The position numbers and the translations under genes were made by a program. Positions 1 through 8,213 of a DNA stretch of 34,621 bases are shown one piece after another; positions within the stretch are counted from its first letter, which is position 1; each line of letters opens with the position of its first letter. The stretch lies in the IMG/VR virus record IMGVR_UViG_3300013113_000334, positions 1 to 34,621 of that record; one strand, written 5' to 3'. The DNA comes from a virus. Below the pieces are notes generated by a model. It ran no database searches. It was not told the origin of the DNA and was given only the letters and a program-made list of their open reading frames with translations.

Positions 1-72
1 CAGGCAGCCAGAGCCACAGGCAGCCAGAGCCACGGCCAGAGCCACGGCCAGAGCCACGGCCAGAGCCACGGC
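1..72. repeat. Short tandem repeat array (16-bp then 12-bp units)
   Basis: Two copies of CAGGCAGCCAGAGCCA are followed by about three copies of CGGCCAGAGCCA. The 12-bp unit looks like a shortened form of the 16-bp unit. The array runs off the left edge, so its full length is unknown. No coding sense is apparent. Confidence 0.85.
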
Positions 73-140
73 CCACAACCCCCCCTAGTGGGGGACACAA
101 CCCTTGCCTCCAATTACTACCCTAGGGGGGGTGCGATCAG

Positions 141-240
141 GACCGGGACCGGGGCCATGACCGGGGCCATGACCGGGGCCATGACCGGGGCCATGACCGG
201 GACCATGACCGGGACCATGACCGGGACCGGGACCGGGGCC
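141..240. repeat. 6/12-bp tandem repeat array
   Basis: The block is built from hexamers GACCGG, GGCCAT and GACCAT, mostly alternating to give a 12-bp unit such as GACCGGGGCCAT. The period is a multiple of three, so no stop codon arises and long ORFs appear in several frames on both strands. These encode only low-complexity Thr-Gly-Met or Gly-His-Pro strings and are not credible genes. Confidence 0.85.
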
Positions 241-428
241 ACCCCTCCCCTCCAGTGGGGGTGGCTGTATACCCTCTCCCCTCCAGCAGGGGGTCTGTAC
301 ACCCCCTCCCCTCCAGTGGGGGGACTGTACACCCGCTCCCCTCCAGTGGGGGGGCTGTACACCCGCTCCCCTCCAGTGGGGGGGCTGTACACCCCACACC
401 CCCCACCGGGGCTCCCCTCCAGTGGGGG
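237..428. repeat. 30-bp tandem repeat, each unit holding a CCCC-GGGG palindrome
   Basis: CTGTAC (CTGTAT in the first) recurs at 265, 295, 325, 355 and 385, giving an exact 30-bp period. The units starting at 325 and 355 are identical; those at 265 and 295 differ slightly and that at 385 is degenerate. Each unit carries a CCCC-TCCAGT-GGGG inverted repeat able to form a small hairpin, and a related one (CCCCCC-TAGT-GGGGG) lies near 84-98. Units abut with no unique spacers, so this is not a CRISPR array. The function is unknown. It may be a packaging or replication site, since it lies beside an HNH gene of the kind found next to terminase genes, or a captured intergenic repeat family. Confidence 0.85.
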
Positions 429-433
429 GTTGG

Positions 434-497
434 TAAAAAAATCGAAAATTTTCGCTCACGCGCCTGTGGGGCCCAGCAACGGGCCCCCTTGTTGGGC
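434..497 (-). terminator. Possible terminator region after the HNH gene
   Basis: Read on the minus strand, downstream of the HNH stop, there is a 9-bp stem with one G-T pair (arms 471-479 and 489-497), then a perfect CGAAAATTTTCG palindrome (443-454), then seven T residues (complement of 435-441). The palindrome is AT-rich and has almost no loop, so it is a weak terminator by classical rules. Confidence 0.35.
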
Positions 498-514
498 AAA
501 TATAGGAAAATTTT

Positions 515-820
515 TTACATCCACCTAGAGGCGCCGTTCTTTCCGTGCTGTTTGTCATGGCACGGGGTGCAAATAGACACGAGGTTCTCGGGTGCAAGCC
601 TGAGGTCTGGCCTGACCTCTATCTCTATCTTGTGGTGAACCTCCGTTGCAACAGTGGCTTTTCCCGCTGCAAAGCATATCTCACACAGTGGTCGCTCTTT
701 CCTTATCCGCTCTGACAGCTTCCGCCACTGGTGGTCATAGTTACCTTTGGTTTTCTTGGGGCAGCATTTTGCACATGGTGGATTTTTAACAGCAGCACCG
801 CATTTACACAATCTCAGCAT
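515..820 (-). CDS. Small HNH endonuclease
   Basis: The 101-aa protein has the layout of phage HNH nucleases. It has Cys pairs near the N-terminus (C5/C7, C16/C19/C20), a second CxxC at 46-49 (PLCEIC), the catalytic His pair VHH at 61-63, the Asn of ENL at 79, and CxxCH at 84-88 with a final His at 92. Such single-domain HNH proteins usually lie next to terminase genes and in several phages are needed for terminase nicking and packaging. The ATG at 820 has AAGGA seven bases upstream. It is transcribed with the late genes. On a circular map it would come shortly before the large terminase cut by the right edge. It could instead be a free-standing homing endonuclease, which is less likely given its size and place. 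Confidence 0.88.
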   Translation of the reverse strand: MLRLCKCGAAVKNPPCAKCCPKKTKGNYDHQWRKLSERIRKERPLCEICFAAGKATVATEVHHKIEIEVRPDLRLAPENLVSICTPCHDKQHGKNGASRWM

Positions 821-1020
821 TCCAGGGTCCTTGTTAGTGTGGTCTTTGCAAAATTTTTTAGAGGTGATATTTTTTTCCAGACCGGTTAAGCATTATTTCC
901 GGTCCCTTTATAGGGGCTCCTGTGGCCTCTCTAACGAACCAAGGGCCAGACATGACTCGTATGTCACGCCTGGCCCCGGAGGCTCTTAGAGTGGACGCTA
1001 GGCCCCTTCTTGTCGATTTC
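821..1020. other. 200-bp gap between the adhesin and HNH genes, with hairpin
   Basis: There is no gene. An imperfect inverted repeat spans 943-976, with arms GGGCCA-GACAT and ATGTC-TGGCCC, a 7-nt loop and a 5-nt bulge. It lies just downstream of the stop at 1021 and could end the tail-fibre transcript, but no T-run follows on the minus strand. A second 6-bp inverted repeat, GACCGG/CCGGTC, lies near 880-904. No clear promoter for the HNH gene is visible. Confidence 0.4.
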
Positions 1021-4000
1021 CTAGCTCAGTCCGTTGATGTTAACGTTCTGGATGTCGTTATTAACCATGCTAACCATCCTTACGGCTGTGAAGTTCTGGT
1101 CGGATGGGTAGACCTGATTTCGGATGACAGCATAAGCATCGCTTGTGCCGTCTCCCATCAACCAGACCTGAGTATTCCGGGCGCATCCATAGTCGTTCAA
1201 CTGGAAGTTGGAGTTGCTAAAGTTGTACCCGGTCTGCCTCCACAGGCTGCCGATCTTGTAGTCGATTAGCCACTGCTTCGGGTCACGGATCATCATCTTT
1301 ACCTCAGACTCGCTTGGCATGGCCTCATTAAGGTTGAGGTTAGTGATAACCATTGAAGCAACTTTTCCTTGGAAGCTGCGATTGCTATCGCGACCACCAA
1401 TAAAAGTGTTGCCAGCGACGCTGCGGTTCATGCGATTGCCAGTAGCGACCCACCGCGATGAGATACTGCGGTTGCCTCCATCGAGCGTATCGAGTTCTGT
1501 GCTGGAGTCCGTCACGTAGATGTCAAAGGCGCTAGCAAGGTTTGCTGGTGTAGCATCACCAGACGAGAACCTAGGCCCTCGGTGAGCAACGTACACCCCA
1601 TACCAGCGGTTTGTGTTGAGCGGATCGTCTTTGATCTTGCACTCGTTGTTACCTCCGTCGATACCCCAACCGAAATAAAGGTGTCCGTCAGAGTTCAAGC
1701 GGAGGTAGATGTTATCACCGTTGACGCCTTCGCCGTGGTTCCAGATGTGCTGGTTGCTTGAATTGCCGTTAGGCTTAAACACGACTGCTGTTGCCCATGG
1801 GCGAGCATCCGAGTCGTTTGATGTCAGGCTTGCATCGGATGAATGCTCAGGGACGGTAATGCCAGTAGGCAGATTCATGACGTTATTGTACTGGGTGCCA
1901 CCGCCCTCTTGGTGCATCCTCTCGTTGCTGCCACTAAAGTCAATCGCCTTTGTCCAAGGGGTCAAGATAGTTGCAGGCGCCGAAGGGATGTCAATGACCT
2001 GCATACCGCTTGTAGTGATAAGCATTGATCCACCAGACTTTGTTGCAAACACCAGCGGGAGAGTGCCCGACTGAGCGGTGTAGCCCTCAACCTTGTACAC
2101 CTTGGATGCGTCAAGTTCAGACACATGCCTGGAGGTTAAGTCAGTAAGGTCGCTGGTCCTAATAACCACAAGATCGGTTCCGTCCCACTCAATTGCTTGG
2201 TGATAGTATGAAGCCTTTGGCGAACTCATGATCGTAACGTGATTTGCGTCGGGCCCACCACCTACGCTCAGGGACACCTTGTGGTAATATTCGCCGGTCC
2301 ACTCCCACCGCATCACTGCATCGAAGTCGTTGTGTATGTCGACTTCACTCCAGTCAGCATCTGATGCTGGAACCCCAAAGTAAGCCTTGTCAAGCGACCC
2401 GTCAAGCTGAGACAGCACGTTCGCGTTGATCCAAGATGTCGGAACAACATAACGCTTCCCAACCTCAAGGCCACCGTCAATGCCCGCCACGCTATCCGAT
2501 GCGAGCGACCCGTCATTATTGACGCTGCCATGCTCAAGGGTGAAGCCAGCAGGAACTGTTGCAGGTGCGGTCAGGTTGTTAACGATAAGCGTCAACTGTC
2601 CCGTGCTGCTTCCATAGCTGTTCGTGCGGACCACATCAATCACATAGCTGTCGCTTGGGTTGGTCACATTATCGTCAGCAACCGTTGGGGCGGTTCCGCC
2701 GATCATGCCAGCACCCAAGTCAACCAGCCCAGCAGGGAGGTTGGTGAAGGTCGTGACGTATGCAGTATCAACAGGCTGGGTCTGGTAATTGACAGATGAG
2801 TCCTCTGATACAGTCAGGTCGTATGCACTGAATGAAGGCGGAGCAAGGTCAGCATTGTTGAGGCTTGTGATCTCAGTCCAGTTGATTGCGTTACCGTCAA
2901 AAGTCATGCCCTGACCCACCGGCGAGACACCATGGGACATGCTGTGAGAGGTGTTGGGCATGTACCAAGTCGTGTTTGCTGGATCATCGGGGTACACATG
3001 AGCATGACTCCCGTTGTCCACGCCGGCCTCAGTCAGCTCATAGTAGTCTGCCTCTGCCTCGGTTGCGAACAGTGGGTAGTCATAGTAACCGTCTGGAGAC
3101 TCGATGTAACGAAAGTACATCACAGGTGCGGCGGGTGCAAGCAGGTGAATCTTTGGCACAGTGTGTAGACGCCCGCGAGTTCCATATATCTTCACTCCAA
3201 GCTTGAACTCCTGTCCGTCCTGGACGGCAAACGATGATCGTTGGATCTGCTGCCACGCCGACTCGCTCACGTCCCAGTAGCTGATCTCGATGTAACCATT
3301 GGCGTCAAGGCCGACCTTCATCTTGATGGGCGCGTCTGCAATGTAGTTCACGCGCTCATCACTGGTGCCGAAGCTGTACCAGCCGCTTCGGATCGAAGCA
3401 GAGGTGTTCTGTCCGTAGTAGGTCCAGGGGCCTTTGTTTCCAGAATGGAACCAGTGGCTGTGCAGGTACCCCCAGTGTGCCGAGTTGGCAACGCCGTCAC
3501 AGAACCTGTTAGGGTCGCCATAGGAGTCAGCGCCATGCTCGACATCCCCGTCAACCTGAACAAGGCCGAAACCCATGCTGTCAGTCACGCGAATGTCAAA
3601 CGTGAAGTATTCGCCAGCTTGGTCGATGGTGTCGCTTGATAGCCAGCCACACTTGTTGTAGTGAGATGCACTAGATGCGAGTATGTCGTCACCAACTGGG
3701 TTGATCGCGTTGTCGCCAACGGAGCTGCCACTTGCCAGAACGCCACCGACATCGGCAACCATAGTTGCATATGGATCGCTGATAACTACGCTCTCAAATG
3801 CGCCAACAGTGAACAGTTCGTTCAATGCGTTGACAACATCATTAGGACCGCCGGAGATAAAGTCTCCATTGATCTGAAGGTTCTCGTGGGGGCAGTCCTC
3901 GTAGTGAACAATGGCGTTTCCGCTGTGGTCTGCCGAGAGGATGTCAACAAGTCCATCTGGACCCAGGACAGCCTTTAGCGTGTTCACGCCAAAGTTTTCG

Positions 4001-4386
4001 CCATTGTCAACCATGATGGTTGTGCTTGTGGCGTCTAAAACAAAGTTAGGGTGTTCGTCAAGCGAAGGACGAACGGCGCCACCGGCAGAGTAGTTTGATG
4101 CTTCGTTGTTAATGTAGGTAGCAACCTCTGCTACCGTGTAGCCAAGGTCTGCAATAAGGTTCTCGCCAGATTGGTTTTGAATCCTCGTGGCCTTGAGCCT
4201 GCGGAACAGCTTGCGGAACGTAACGCCGTCACGCTCTGTTCTGTCGGTTCTTTGGATAACAATTCTGTCGGTCTCGTCTGCCTTAACCGTTGCGATGATT
4301 GTCCCAAGAAACTTTGGCTCAACAGTTGAGCCATCAAAGAAGATGCAACCCTTGTTGCTGTCTCCGTAAATTTGTACTTTTGCCAT
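1021..4386 (-). CDS. Large tail adhesin with SPRY-like and LamG-like domains
   Basis: The 1121-aa structural protein is probably part of a tail fibre or receptor-binding complex. The ATG at 4386 is preferred over an upstream in-frame start because AAGGAA lies nine bases before it and it follows the previous stop by 11 bases. From the N-terminus: a basic attachment-like segment (about 1-90), a SPRY/concanavalin-like region with many Trp, Tyr and His (about 250-410), an Ig/cadherin-like segment with the cue GGTAP (about 510-610), a LamG-type jelly-roll (about 810-1010), and a C-terminal module with GDGTSDAYAVIRNQVYP. I associate that C-terminus with structural proteins of marine phages. No enzymatic motif was recognised. 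It is the last gene of the left-hand minus operon, after other LamG and fibre genes. The exact role (fibre tip or virion decoration) is inference. Confidence 0.75.
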   Translation of the reverse strand: MAKVQIYGDSNKGCIFFDGSTVEPKFLGTIIATVKADETDRIVIQRTDRTERDGVTFRKLFRRLKATRIQNQSGENLIADLGYTVAEVATYINNEASNYSAGGAVRPSLDEHPNFVLDATSTTIMVDNGENFGVNTLKAVLGPDGLVDILSADHSGNAIVHYEDCPHENLQINGDFISGGPNDVVNALNELFTVGAFESVVISDPYATMVADVGGVLASGSSVGDNAINPVGDDILASSASHYNKCGWLSSDTIDQAGEYFTFDIRVTDSMGFGLVQVDGDVEHGADSYGDPNRFCDGVANSAHWGYLHSHWFHSGNKGPWTYYGQNTSASIRSGWYSFGTSDERVNYIADAPIKMKVGLDANGYIEISYWDVSESAWQQIQRSSFAVQDGQEFKLGVKIYGTRGRLHTVPKIHLLAPAAPVMYFRYIESPDGYYDYPLFATEAEADYYELTEAGVDNGSHAHVYPDDPANTTWYMPNTSHSMSHGVSPVGQGMTFDGNAINWTEITSLNNADLAPPSFSAYDLTVSEDSSVNYQTQPVDTAYVTTFTNLPAGLVDLGAGMIGGTAPTVADDNVTNPSDSYVIDVVRTNSYGSSTGQLTLIVNNLTAPATVPAGFTLEHGSVNNDGSLASDSVAGIDGGLEVGKRYVVPTSWINANVLSQLDGSLDKAYFGVPASDADWSEVDIHNDFDAVMRWEWTGEYYHKVSLSVGGGPDANHVTIMSSPKASYYHQAIEWDGTDLVVIRTSDLTDLTSRHVSELDASKVYKVEGYTAQSGTLPLVFATKSGGSMLITTSGMQVIDIPSAPATILTPWTKAIDFSGSNERMHQEGGGTQYNNVMNLPTGITVPEHSSDASLTSNDSDARPWATAVVFKPNGNSSNQHIWNHGEGVNGDNIYLRLNSDGHLYFGWGIDGGNNECKIKDDPLNTNRWYGVYVAHRGPRFSSGDATPANLASAFDIYVTDSSTELDTLDGGNRSISSRWVATGNRMNRSVAGNTFIGGRDSNRSFQGKVASMVITNLNLNEAMPSESEVKMMIRDPKQWLIDYKIGSLWRQTGYNFSNSNFQLNDYGCARNTQVWLMGDGTSDAYAVIRNQVYPSDQNFTAVRMVSMVNNDIQNVNINGLS

Positions 4387-4397
4387 GTTGTTATTCC

Positions 4398-5303
4398 TTA
4401 GGATTGGATGTACCAAGTAAGGGCTCGCATACGAAGCGTGCCTTCAACTGTTGAACGGACCTGAAAGCGACACTTACCAGCATCACCAACGCCATTGGTG
4501 TCAATGGTGTCACCGACGAAGAACGAAAGCATTGGTTCTGCGTCATACTCGACATCTGCTCCGTTGTTCATATTGAGAGACACGTCTGCAATTGGAAATT
4601 GTTCACTCGGGGTCGTTCCACTGTGTCGATCAAAGAGCAGGCGCGTTTCTAGTTGCGCTTCGTCAACGTCCGGTTCGAACGTGAGCGATGCACGGAAGTT
4701 AACGGACGCGCGTGTTGTCAACCCTTCGACGAGAAAGACAACTGGGTCTGCAGATGTACCGGCGCCAGTATGCCCAACAGCATTTGCAACCTTCATTAGA
4801 GATGGCCTGTTGTCGAAGTTGCCAAGCGCGTCTACGTCGAAGTTGATATCCAGCCACTGGTCAACATCGTCTTCGCCGATCTCGGTAACCGTGGGTACGG
4901 CACCTGTGAAGTAGAAGTTAGTCAGAAGCCCGTAGTATCCTTGTATGTCGTCGGCAACAAGATCACTGAGGACATCATTATCACTGCTTACAAACTCTGC
5001 TCCGTTGTGAATAAGAACCTGGTCCGCCGTGCCGCTTGGCATGTGTTCAGAGTCGTGTGATGGTGGGGCGGGGCTTGCTCTGTGAACAATCTTGGCCAAG
5101 AGATTCCCGTTTGATTCCTTGATCTCAAATATATAGAGAGTTCCGCCGAGCCCGTCGACGCTTGTTCCCTCAAACACGCCCGTAGACACTTCCGTAAGAG
5201 GTATGTCTGTCTCAACTACCTCCCGGTGCCTAACGTTCTTGATGTCGAGAGTCATACCCGACTGACCTGCAAAATCTGGCAGGTCCAATGTAATGAAAGC
5301 CAT
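4398..5303 (-). CDS. Putative tail/baseplate fibre protein
   Basis: This 301-aa protein is not assigned to a named family. The sequence is acidic, beta-rich and poor in Lys and Cys, as in phage appendage proteins. The first 80 residues look like a small beta domain (start MAFITLDLPDF). The C-terminal half alternates hydrophobic and polar residues and ends in Trp-Tyr, consistent with a jelly-roll fibre domain. The ATG at 5303 has AAGGGA upstream. It is followed after 11 bases by the giant adhesin and preceded by a terminator-like hairpin, so these two genes may form a partly separate unit. A role as adaptor or lower fibre for the adhesin is inferred from position only. Confidence 0.6.
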   Translation of the reverse strand: MAFITLDLPDFAGQSGMTLDIKNVRHREVVETDIPLTEVSTGVFEGTSVDGLGGTLYIFEIKESNGNLLAKIVHRASPAPPSHDSEHMPSGTADQVLIHNGAEFVSSDNDVLSDLVADDIQGYYGLLTNFYFTGAVPTVTEIGEDDVDQWLDINFDVDALGNFDNRPSLMKVANAVGHTGAGTSADPVVFLVEGLTTRASVNFRASLTFEPDVDEAQLETRLLFDRHSGTTPSEQFPIADVSLNMNNGADVEYDAEPMLSFFVGDTIDTNGVGDAGKCRFQVRSTVEGTLRMRALTWYIQS

Positions 5304-5324
5304 TAAAATAATCCCTTAACGTGG

Positions 5325-5351
5325 GTTAAAAAGAATGCCCCCGCAGGGGCA
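5325..5351 (-). terminator. Intrinsic terminator between fibre genes
   Basis: Minus-strand stem TGCCCC, loop TGCG, stem GGGGCA (5336-5351), followed by TTCTTTTTAA. The stem is short but GC-rich and the T-run is close. It lies between the stop at 5367 and the start at 5303, so it would reduce readthrough into the last two fibre genes. Confidence 0.65.
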
Positions 5352-5366
5352 GTTGTTCTTGATTGA

Positions 5367-6647
5367 CTAGCCGAGCCATGGCGGAGTGCATGAAGACGGA
5401 GGAGACGTCTGTGTCAAGCTGAACACCGTTTGAGCCGGATCAGATGAGGTTATGCTTACTACCTGCCCAACCGGGGTGTCGTAGTTCGCTGGAGGCAGGA
5501 GGTCGAGTAGGTAAACTCCGCTGTCAAGATTAAAAACAACCTCTCCGTCGACTCCGGTAGTCAGGGAGAGTGTGGTTCCATCGACGTTGATCCTGGCGCC
5601 TTGCAGGGCAAGCCCGCTGCTGTCCTGAACCCTAACTGACGCTTGGAACATTCCCTCGCCGCCCGCCGACTGGTTTGTCAGGTCTGTTGTTGTGTCAACA
5701 AGCGTAACGTGGGCAACAGTGTCGGTAGCCGGGTCGAACGTGCTTATTCCCGCAAGGTCCGCCCAGAATGCCTCCGCCCTTGTCCCGTCAGTGAAGTAGT
5801 CATAGATGTCTGAGGCTGAATCTCCGCCGCCTCCCCCACCGCCGTTCGTAAGGTCCGTGGTCGTGTCCACGAGGGTCACGTGGGCCACCACATCAGATGC
5901 AGGGTCAAAGTCGTTCAGGCCACCGATTGCCGCTGTAATGACCCCCTGTGACGCCGTGACGTCTGCTGGCGTTGCAAACCCAGTTGCTGTTGCCCAATCG
6001 CCTTGATTGCCCTGGAGTTCGTTTGTGTCAGCCAAGATAGCTGAAATGCTGGCATTGTCTGGTGCCACGGTGTTGAACCCTGTTGCAGTCAACCAGTCGC
6101 CTTGGTTCTGCTGCAGCTCATCAGTGTCATTGTAGATTGCGCTGCATGTTGCACCAACCACACTGACGGCACTGCCAACGTTTCCGACGTTAGCGTTAAG
6201 CGTTGCAAGCCTGTAGTCAAGGTTGTCACCGAAGGTTCCGGCAGTAGTGTAGCTGGACTGATCTTCGCTCCAGATGTCGGATACTGAAATATCATTCAGC
6301 GCAGCGACGTCAGCAATGATCGTGTCCTGCTTTGCCTCGGTTGCATCGCTTGGGGCAGCCGTTACCGCCACGCTAAAGCTGTTAACGTAGTCCTGCGAGG
6401 AGATTGTTGCAGTCTCCTCAAGCGTGTACTGATCCCCAAGTACCTCTCCCGATGGACTGTAGCTACAGTCGTAGGTTCCGGTTGTTGCTGCCCTCTTTGT
6501 GACAGTTACGGAGTCAGCGGTGCTGGCCCCGTTCTTCCTGACAGCAACGGATGGCGTACTGTCAGCATCAACCAAGATTCCGTCAGCATCGTATGTAAGC
6601 AGGACCCAAAAAAGAGTGTTGTCTTTAAGTAGTTCTGTAGGTCTCAT
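5367..6647 (-). CDS. Repeat-containing fibre protein with C-terminal Ig-like domain
   Basis: The 426-aa protein starts with a beta domain (about 1-115) that may bind the tail. A middle section follows with two kinds of internal repeat: two copies built around ELQ-NQGDW-TATGF, and two copies of a 15-residue VAHVTLVDTTTDLTN segment separated by a run of eight glycines. The C-terminal 90 residues (ASVRVQDSSGLALQGARINVDG onward) look like a carboxypeptidase-regulatory or prealbumin-like beta sandwich, a fold common as a spacer in surface proteins. Its start overlaps the stop of the upstream LamG gene by TAATG. It is probably a trimeric or extended tail-fibre shaft. No receptor or enzyme activity can be assigned. 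Confidence 0.65.
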   Translation of the reverse strand: MRPTELLKDNTLFWVLLTYDADGILVDADSTPSVAVRKNGASTADSVTVTKRAATTGTYDCSYSPSGEVLGDQYTLEETATISSQDYVNSFSVAVTAAPSDATEAKQDTIIADVAALNDISVSDIWSEDQSSYTTAGTFGDNLDYRLATLNANVGNVGSAVSVVGATCSAIYNDTDELQQNQGDWLTATGFNTVAPDNASISAILADTNELQGNQGDWATATGFATPADVTASQGVITAAIGGLNDFDPASDVVAHVTLVDTTTDLTNGGGGGGGDSASDIYDYFTDGTRAEAFWADLAGISTFDPATDTVAHVTLVDTTTDLTNQSAGGEGMFQASVRVQDSSGLALQGARINVDGTTLSLTTGVDGEVVFNLDSGVYLLDLLPPANYDTPVGQVVSITSSDPAQTVFSLTQTSPPSSCTPPWLG

Positions 6648-7429
6648 TACCTGATCCTCGAATTGTAGTCTTGATTGAATCTTTTGTTAGAAAACGGGTT
6701 GTAGAACTCTGGTGTTCCACCTGGGGACCCAAGCACTCCGCGTGCTGTTGCCAAGTATGCTATTTCGGTTGCTGTCAGGATTCTGTCGTGCCACCGGATG
6801 TCGTCCATCCATTTGTTAACACCGATTGTCGTCCCGGTGCCTGACCTTCCGTCGCTGCCGATTGAAGCAATGCCCGTGTTACCGCCATTGGATGCCCACG
6901 GGTTGTCTGTGCTGACAGAGGTTCCCTTGAGTACCCCGTCAATCCATATCTCAGTGTTCGTACCGTCCTGCTGAACCACAGTATGGAACCATGTGTTTGT
7001 TGACACGGTGGCGGTACCGCCAAAGTTAAGTGTCTGCCAAACCCCGTTGCCACAGTATATGGTAACCTTGCCGGAAGTTGTTCTGACGAATATCCCGCCA
7101 GCTCCAGTAGATGTGCTTGAATTCGTGCCGTCCTGCACCATGCACCTGTTGCCGTTCACGCTAGTAAGGTTGGACCACCAGCTAAGCGTATTAAGGCTGC
7201 CGTCGACATGAGACGGGACAGAGATCATGTTTCCGTTTGAGTTAAAAAACCTAAAGGCGTGAGTACCGCCTGCCCCGGTGTCGGCGATGACTTGAACCGA
7301 AGCGCCGCCTGGGGACATCCTTGAGAACGTGCCGTGATTGCCGTTGCCGCTCTGGTCGTCAGCGTTGTACGAGCCGCCACCAACTGTGGGGCTGTACCAC
7401 TGAATTTCGGTCCCAAGTCCCGTTGCCAT
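6647..7429 (-). CDS. LamG-domain (Laminin_G_3-type) structural protein
   Basis: The 260-aa protein is almost entirely one concanavalin-like lectin fold. Diagnostic pieces are DQSGNGNHGTF near the N-terminus, LSWWSNL, then TWFHTVVQQDGTNTEIWIDGVLKG in two adjoining strands, and the closing DDIRWHDRILTATEI typical of Laminin_G_3 domains. Such domains in phages bind glycans or decorate virions and tail tips. It shares TAATG overlaps with both neighbours (stop at 6647 against the next start; start at 7429 against the previous stop), so it is translated as part of a coupled chain. Glycan binding is inferred from the family; I cannot predict the ligand. Confidence 0.8.
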   Translation of the reverse strand: MATGLGTEIQWYSPTVGGGSYNADDQSGNGNHGTFSRMSPGGASVQVIADTGAGGTHAFRFFNSNGNMISVPSHVDGSLNTLSWWSNLTSVNGNRCMVQDGTNSSTSTGAGGIFVRTTSGKVTIYCGNGVWQTLNFGGTATVSTNTWFHTVVQQDGTNTEIWIDGVLKGTSVSTDNPWASNGGNTGIASIGSDGRSGTGTTIGVNKWMDDIRWHDRILTATEIAYLATARGVLGSPGGTPEFYNPFSNKRFNQDYNSRIR

Positions 7430-7995
7430 TATTTACCCCACTCATTTGCCATTGTGTCAAGACCATACTGCCAATCTTCGCTGGTAGCGTTGGGATTGAG
7501 CATCAGCGGGGAGATATGGGCGTTATAAAGGCCGCTGTACTTGGCTTCGTTCTCAAGAGACGCCTGCACTGCCGCCTCTGATTCGCGAATCTCTTGGACC
7601 TTGTTAACATCAAGGTCTGGGTACGCGAGGCCTCCAGCAAGTTCAAGGACGTCTGCCGTGAACTGCGAGTCAACCACGCCAGCCATCTGCAGTCCGCCAA
7701 GCAGTTCGTTCATTTTAGACGCCCAAGGCTGGTCGAACGTGTCAACGCCAGTGCTGCGTGGTTTGTTGAGGTGGCTGAACAGTTCGCCAAGACCTTCAGC
7801 AAGAGCCTCGCCACCAATGGGCGCGTCTGTCATGAAGTCAATCAGGCTTCCTTCCCATGCGCCAGTAACGGCATTTCGCTTAGCAAGACCTGCGAAACCA
7901 AGAAGGTTCTCAAGTTCTTTACAGGGAATTGGGAGGACCGTGAGTGTGCTGTTCTTCGCAACTATTTCCTCGTTCGTCAAGTCAAAATCAAACAT
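7429..7995 (-). CDS. Uncharacterised structural-region protein
   Basis: This 188-aa protein is not recognised. It is acidic, with no signal peptide, membrane segment or catalytic motif that I can identify. Helical stretches dominate the middle (EALAEGLGELFSHL) and a helix rich in Glu and Ala spans about 130-150. It is coupled by TAATG to the membrane gene upstream and to the LamG gene downstream, which places it between the lysis-like and fibre genes. It could be a fibre chaperone or a minor virion protein. Both are guesses from position. Confidence 0.6.
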   Translation of the reverse strand: MFDFDLTNEEIVAKNSTLTVLPIPCKELENLLGFAGLAKRNAVTGAWEGSLIDFMTDAPIGGEALAEGLGELFSHLNKPRSTGVDTFDQPWASKMNELLGGLQMAGVVDSQFTADVLELAGGLAYPDLDVNKVQEIRESEAAVQASLENEAKYSGLYNAHISPLMLNPNATSEDWQYGLDTMANEWGK

Positions 7996-8213
7996 TATTG
8001 CCTTACCTTGTTTAGGATTTCCTGTGAGTGAGCGTGCATCTCATTGCACCTGATTACCTCGGCCCAGAGTTTCTTGCGGTCTTCGTCGCACTCCTCGCGG
8101 GCTTGTTTTGTTTCGCTGTAGTGGGTCATGATCTGACGCCACAAAAAAGTAACGACACCGCCAAGGGCCGAAATGGCCCCCAGTAATATCGTTGTGTCAG
8201 TTGATAGTTCCAT
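7995..8213 (-). CDS. Small membrane protein, holin- or spanin-like
   Basis: The 72-aa protein has one strong membrane segment at about 8-27 (ILLGAISALGGVVTFLW) and then a highly charged, probably coiled-coil tail to residue 72. This layout (short outside N-terminus, one helix, cytoplasmic charged tail) resembles XhlA-type holin accessory proteins and small phage holins. The charged helix could also suit an inner-membrane spanin. It is translationally coupled on both sides by TAATG and lies one gene from a secreted thioredoxin-like protein and a cysteine peptidase. A lysis role is inferred from topology and neighbours. Confidence 0.55.
   Translation of the reverse strand: MELSTDTTILLGAISALGGVVTFLWRQIMTHYSETKQAREECDEDRKKLWAEVIRCNEMHAHSQEILNKVRQ

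Noticed and set aside
237-428. CRISPR-like array
   Set aside because: The 30-bp units follow each other directly, with no unique spacers, and no cas genes are near. It is a tandem repeat.
85-638. Several long open frames on both strands across the left repeats
   Set aside because: They arise because the repeat periods are multiples of three and stop-free; the products are low-complexity and lack starts with ribosome binding sites.
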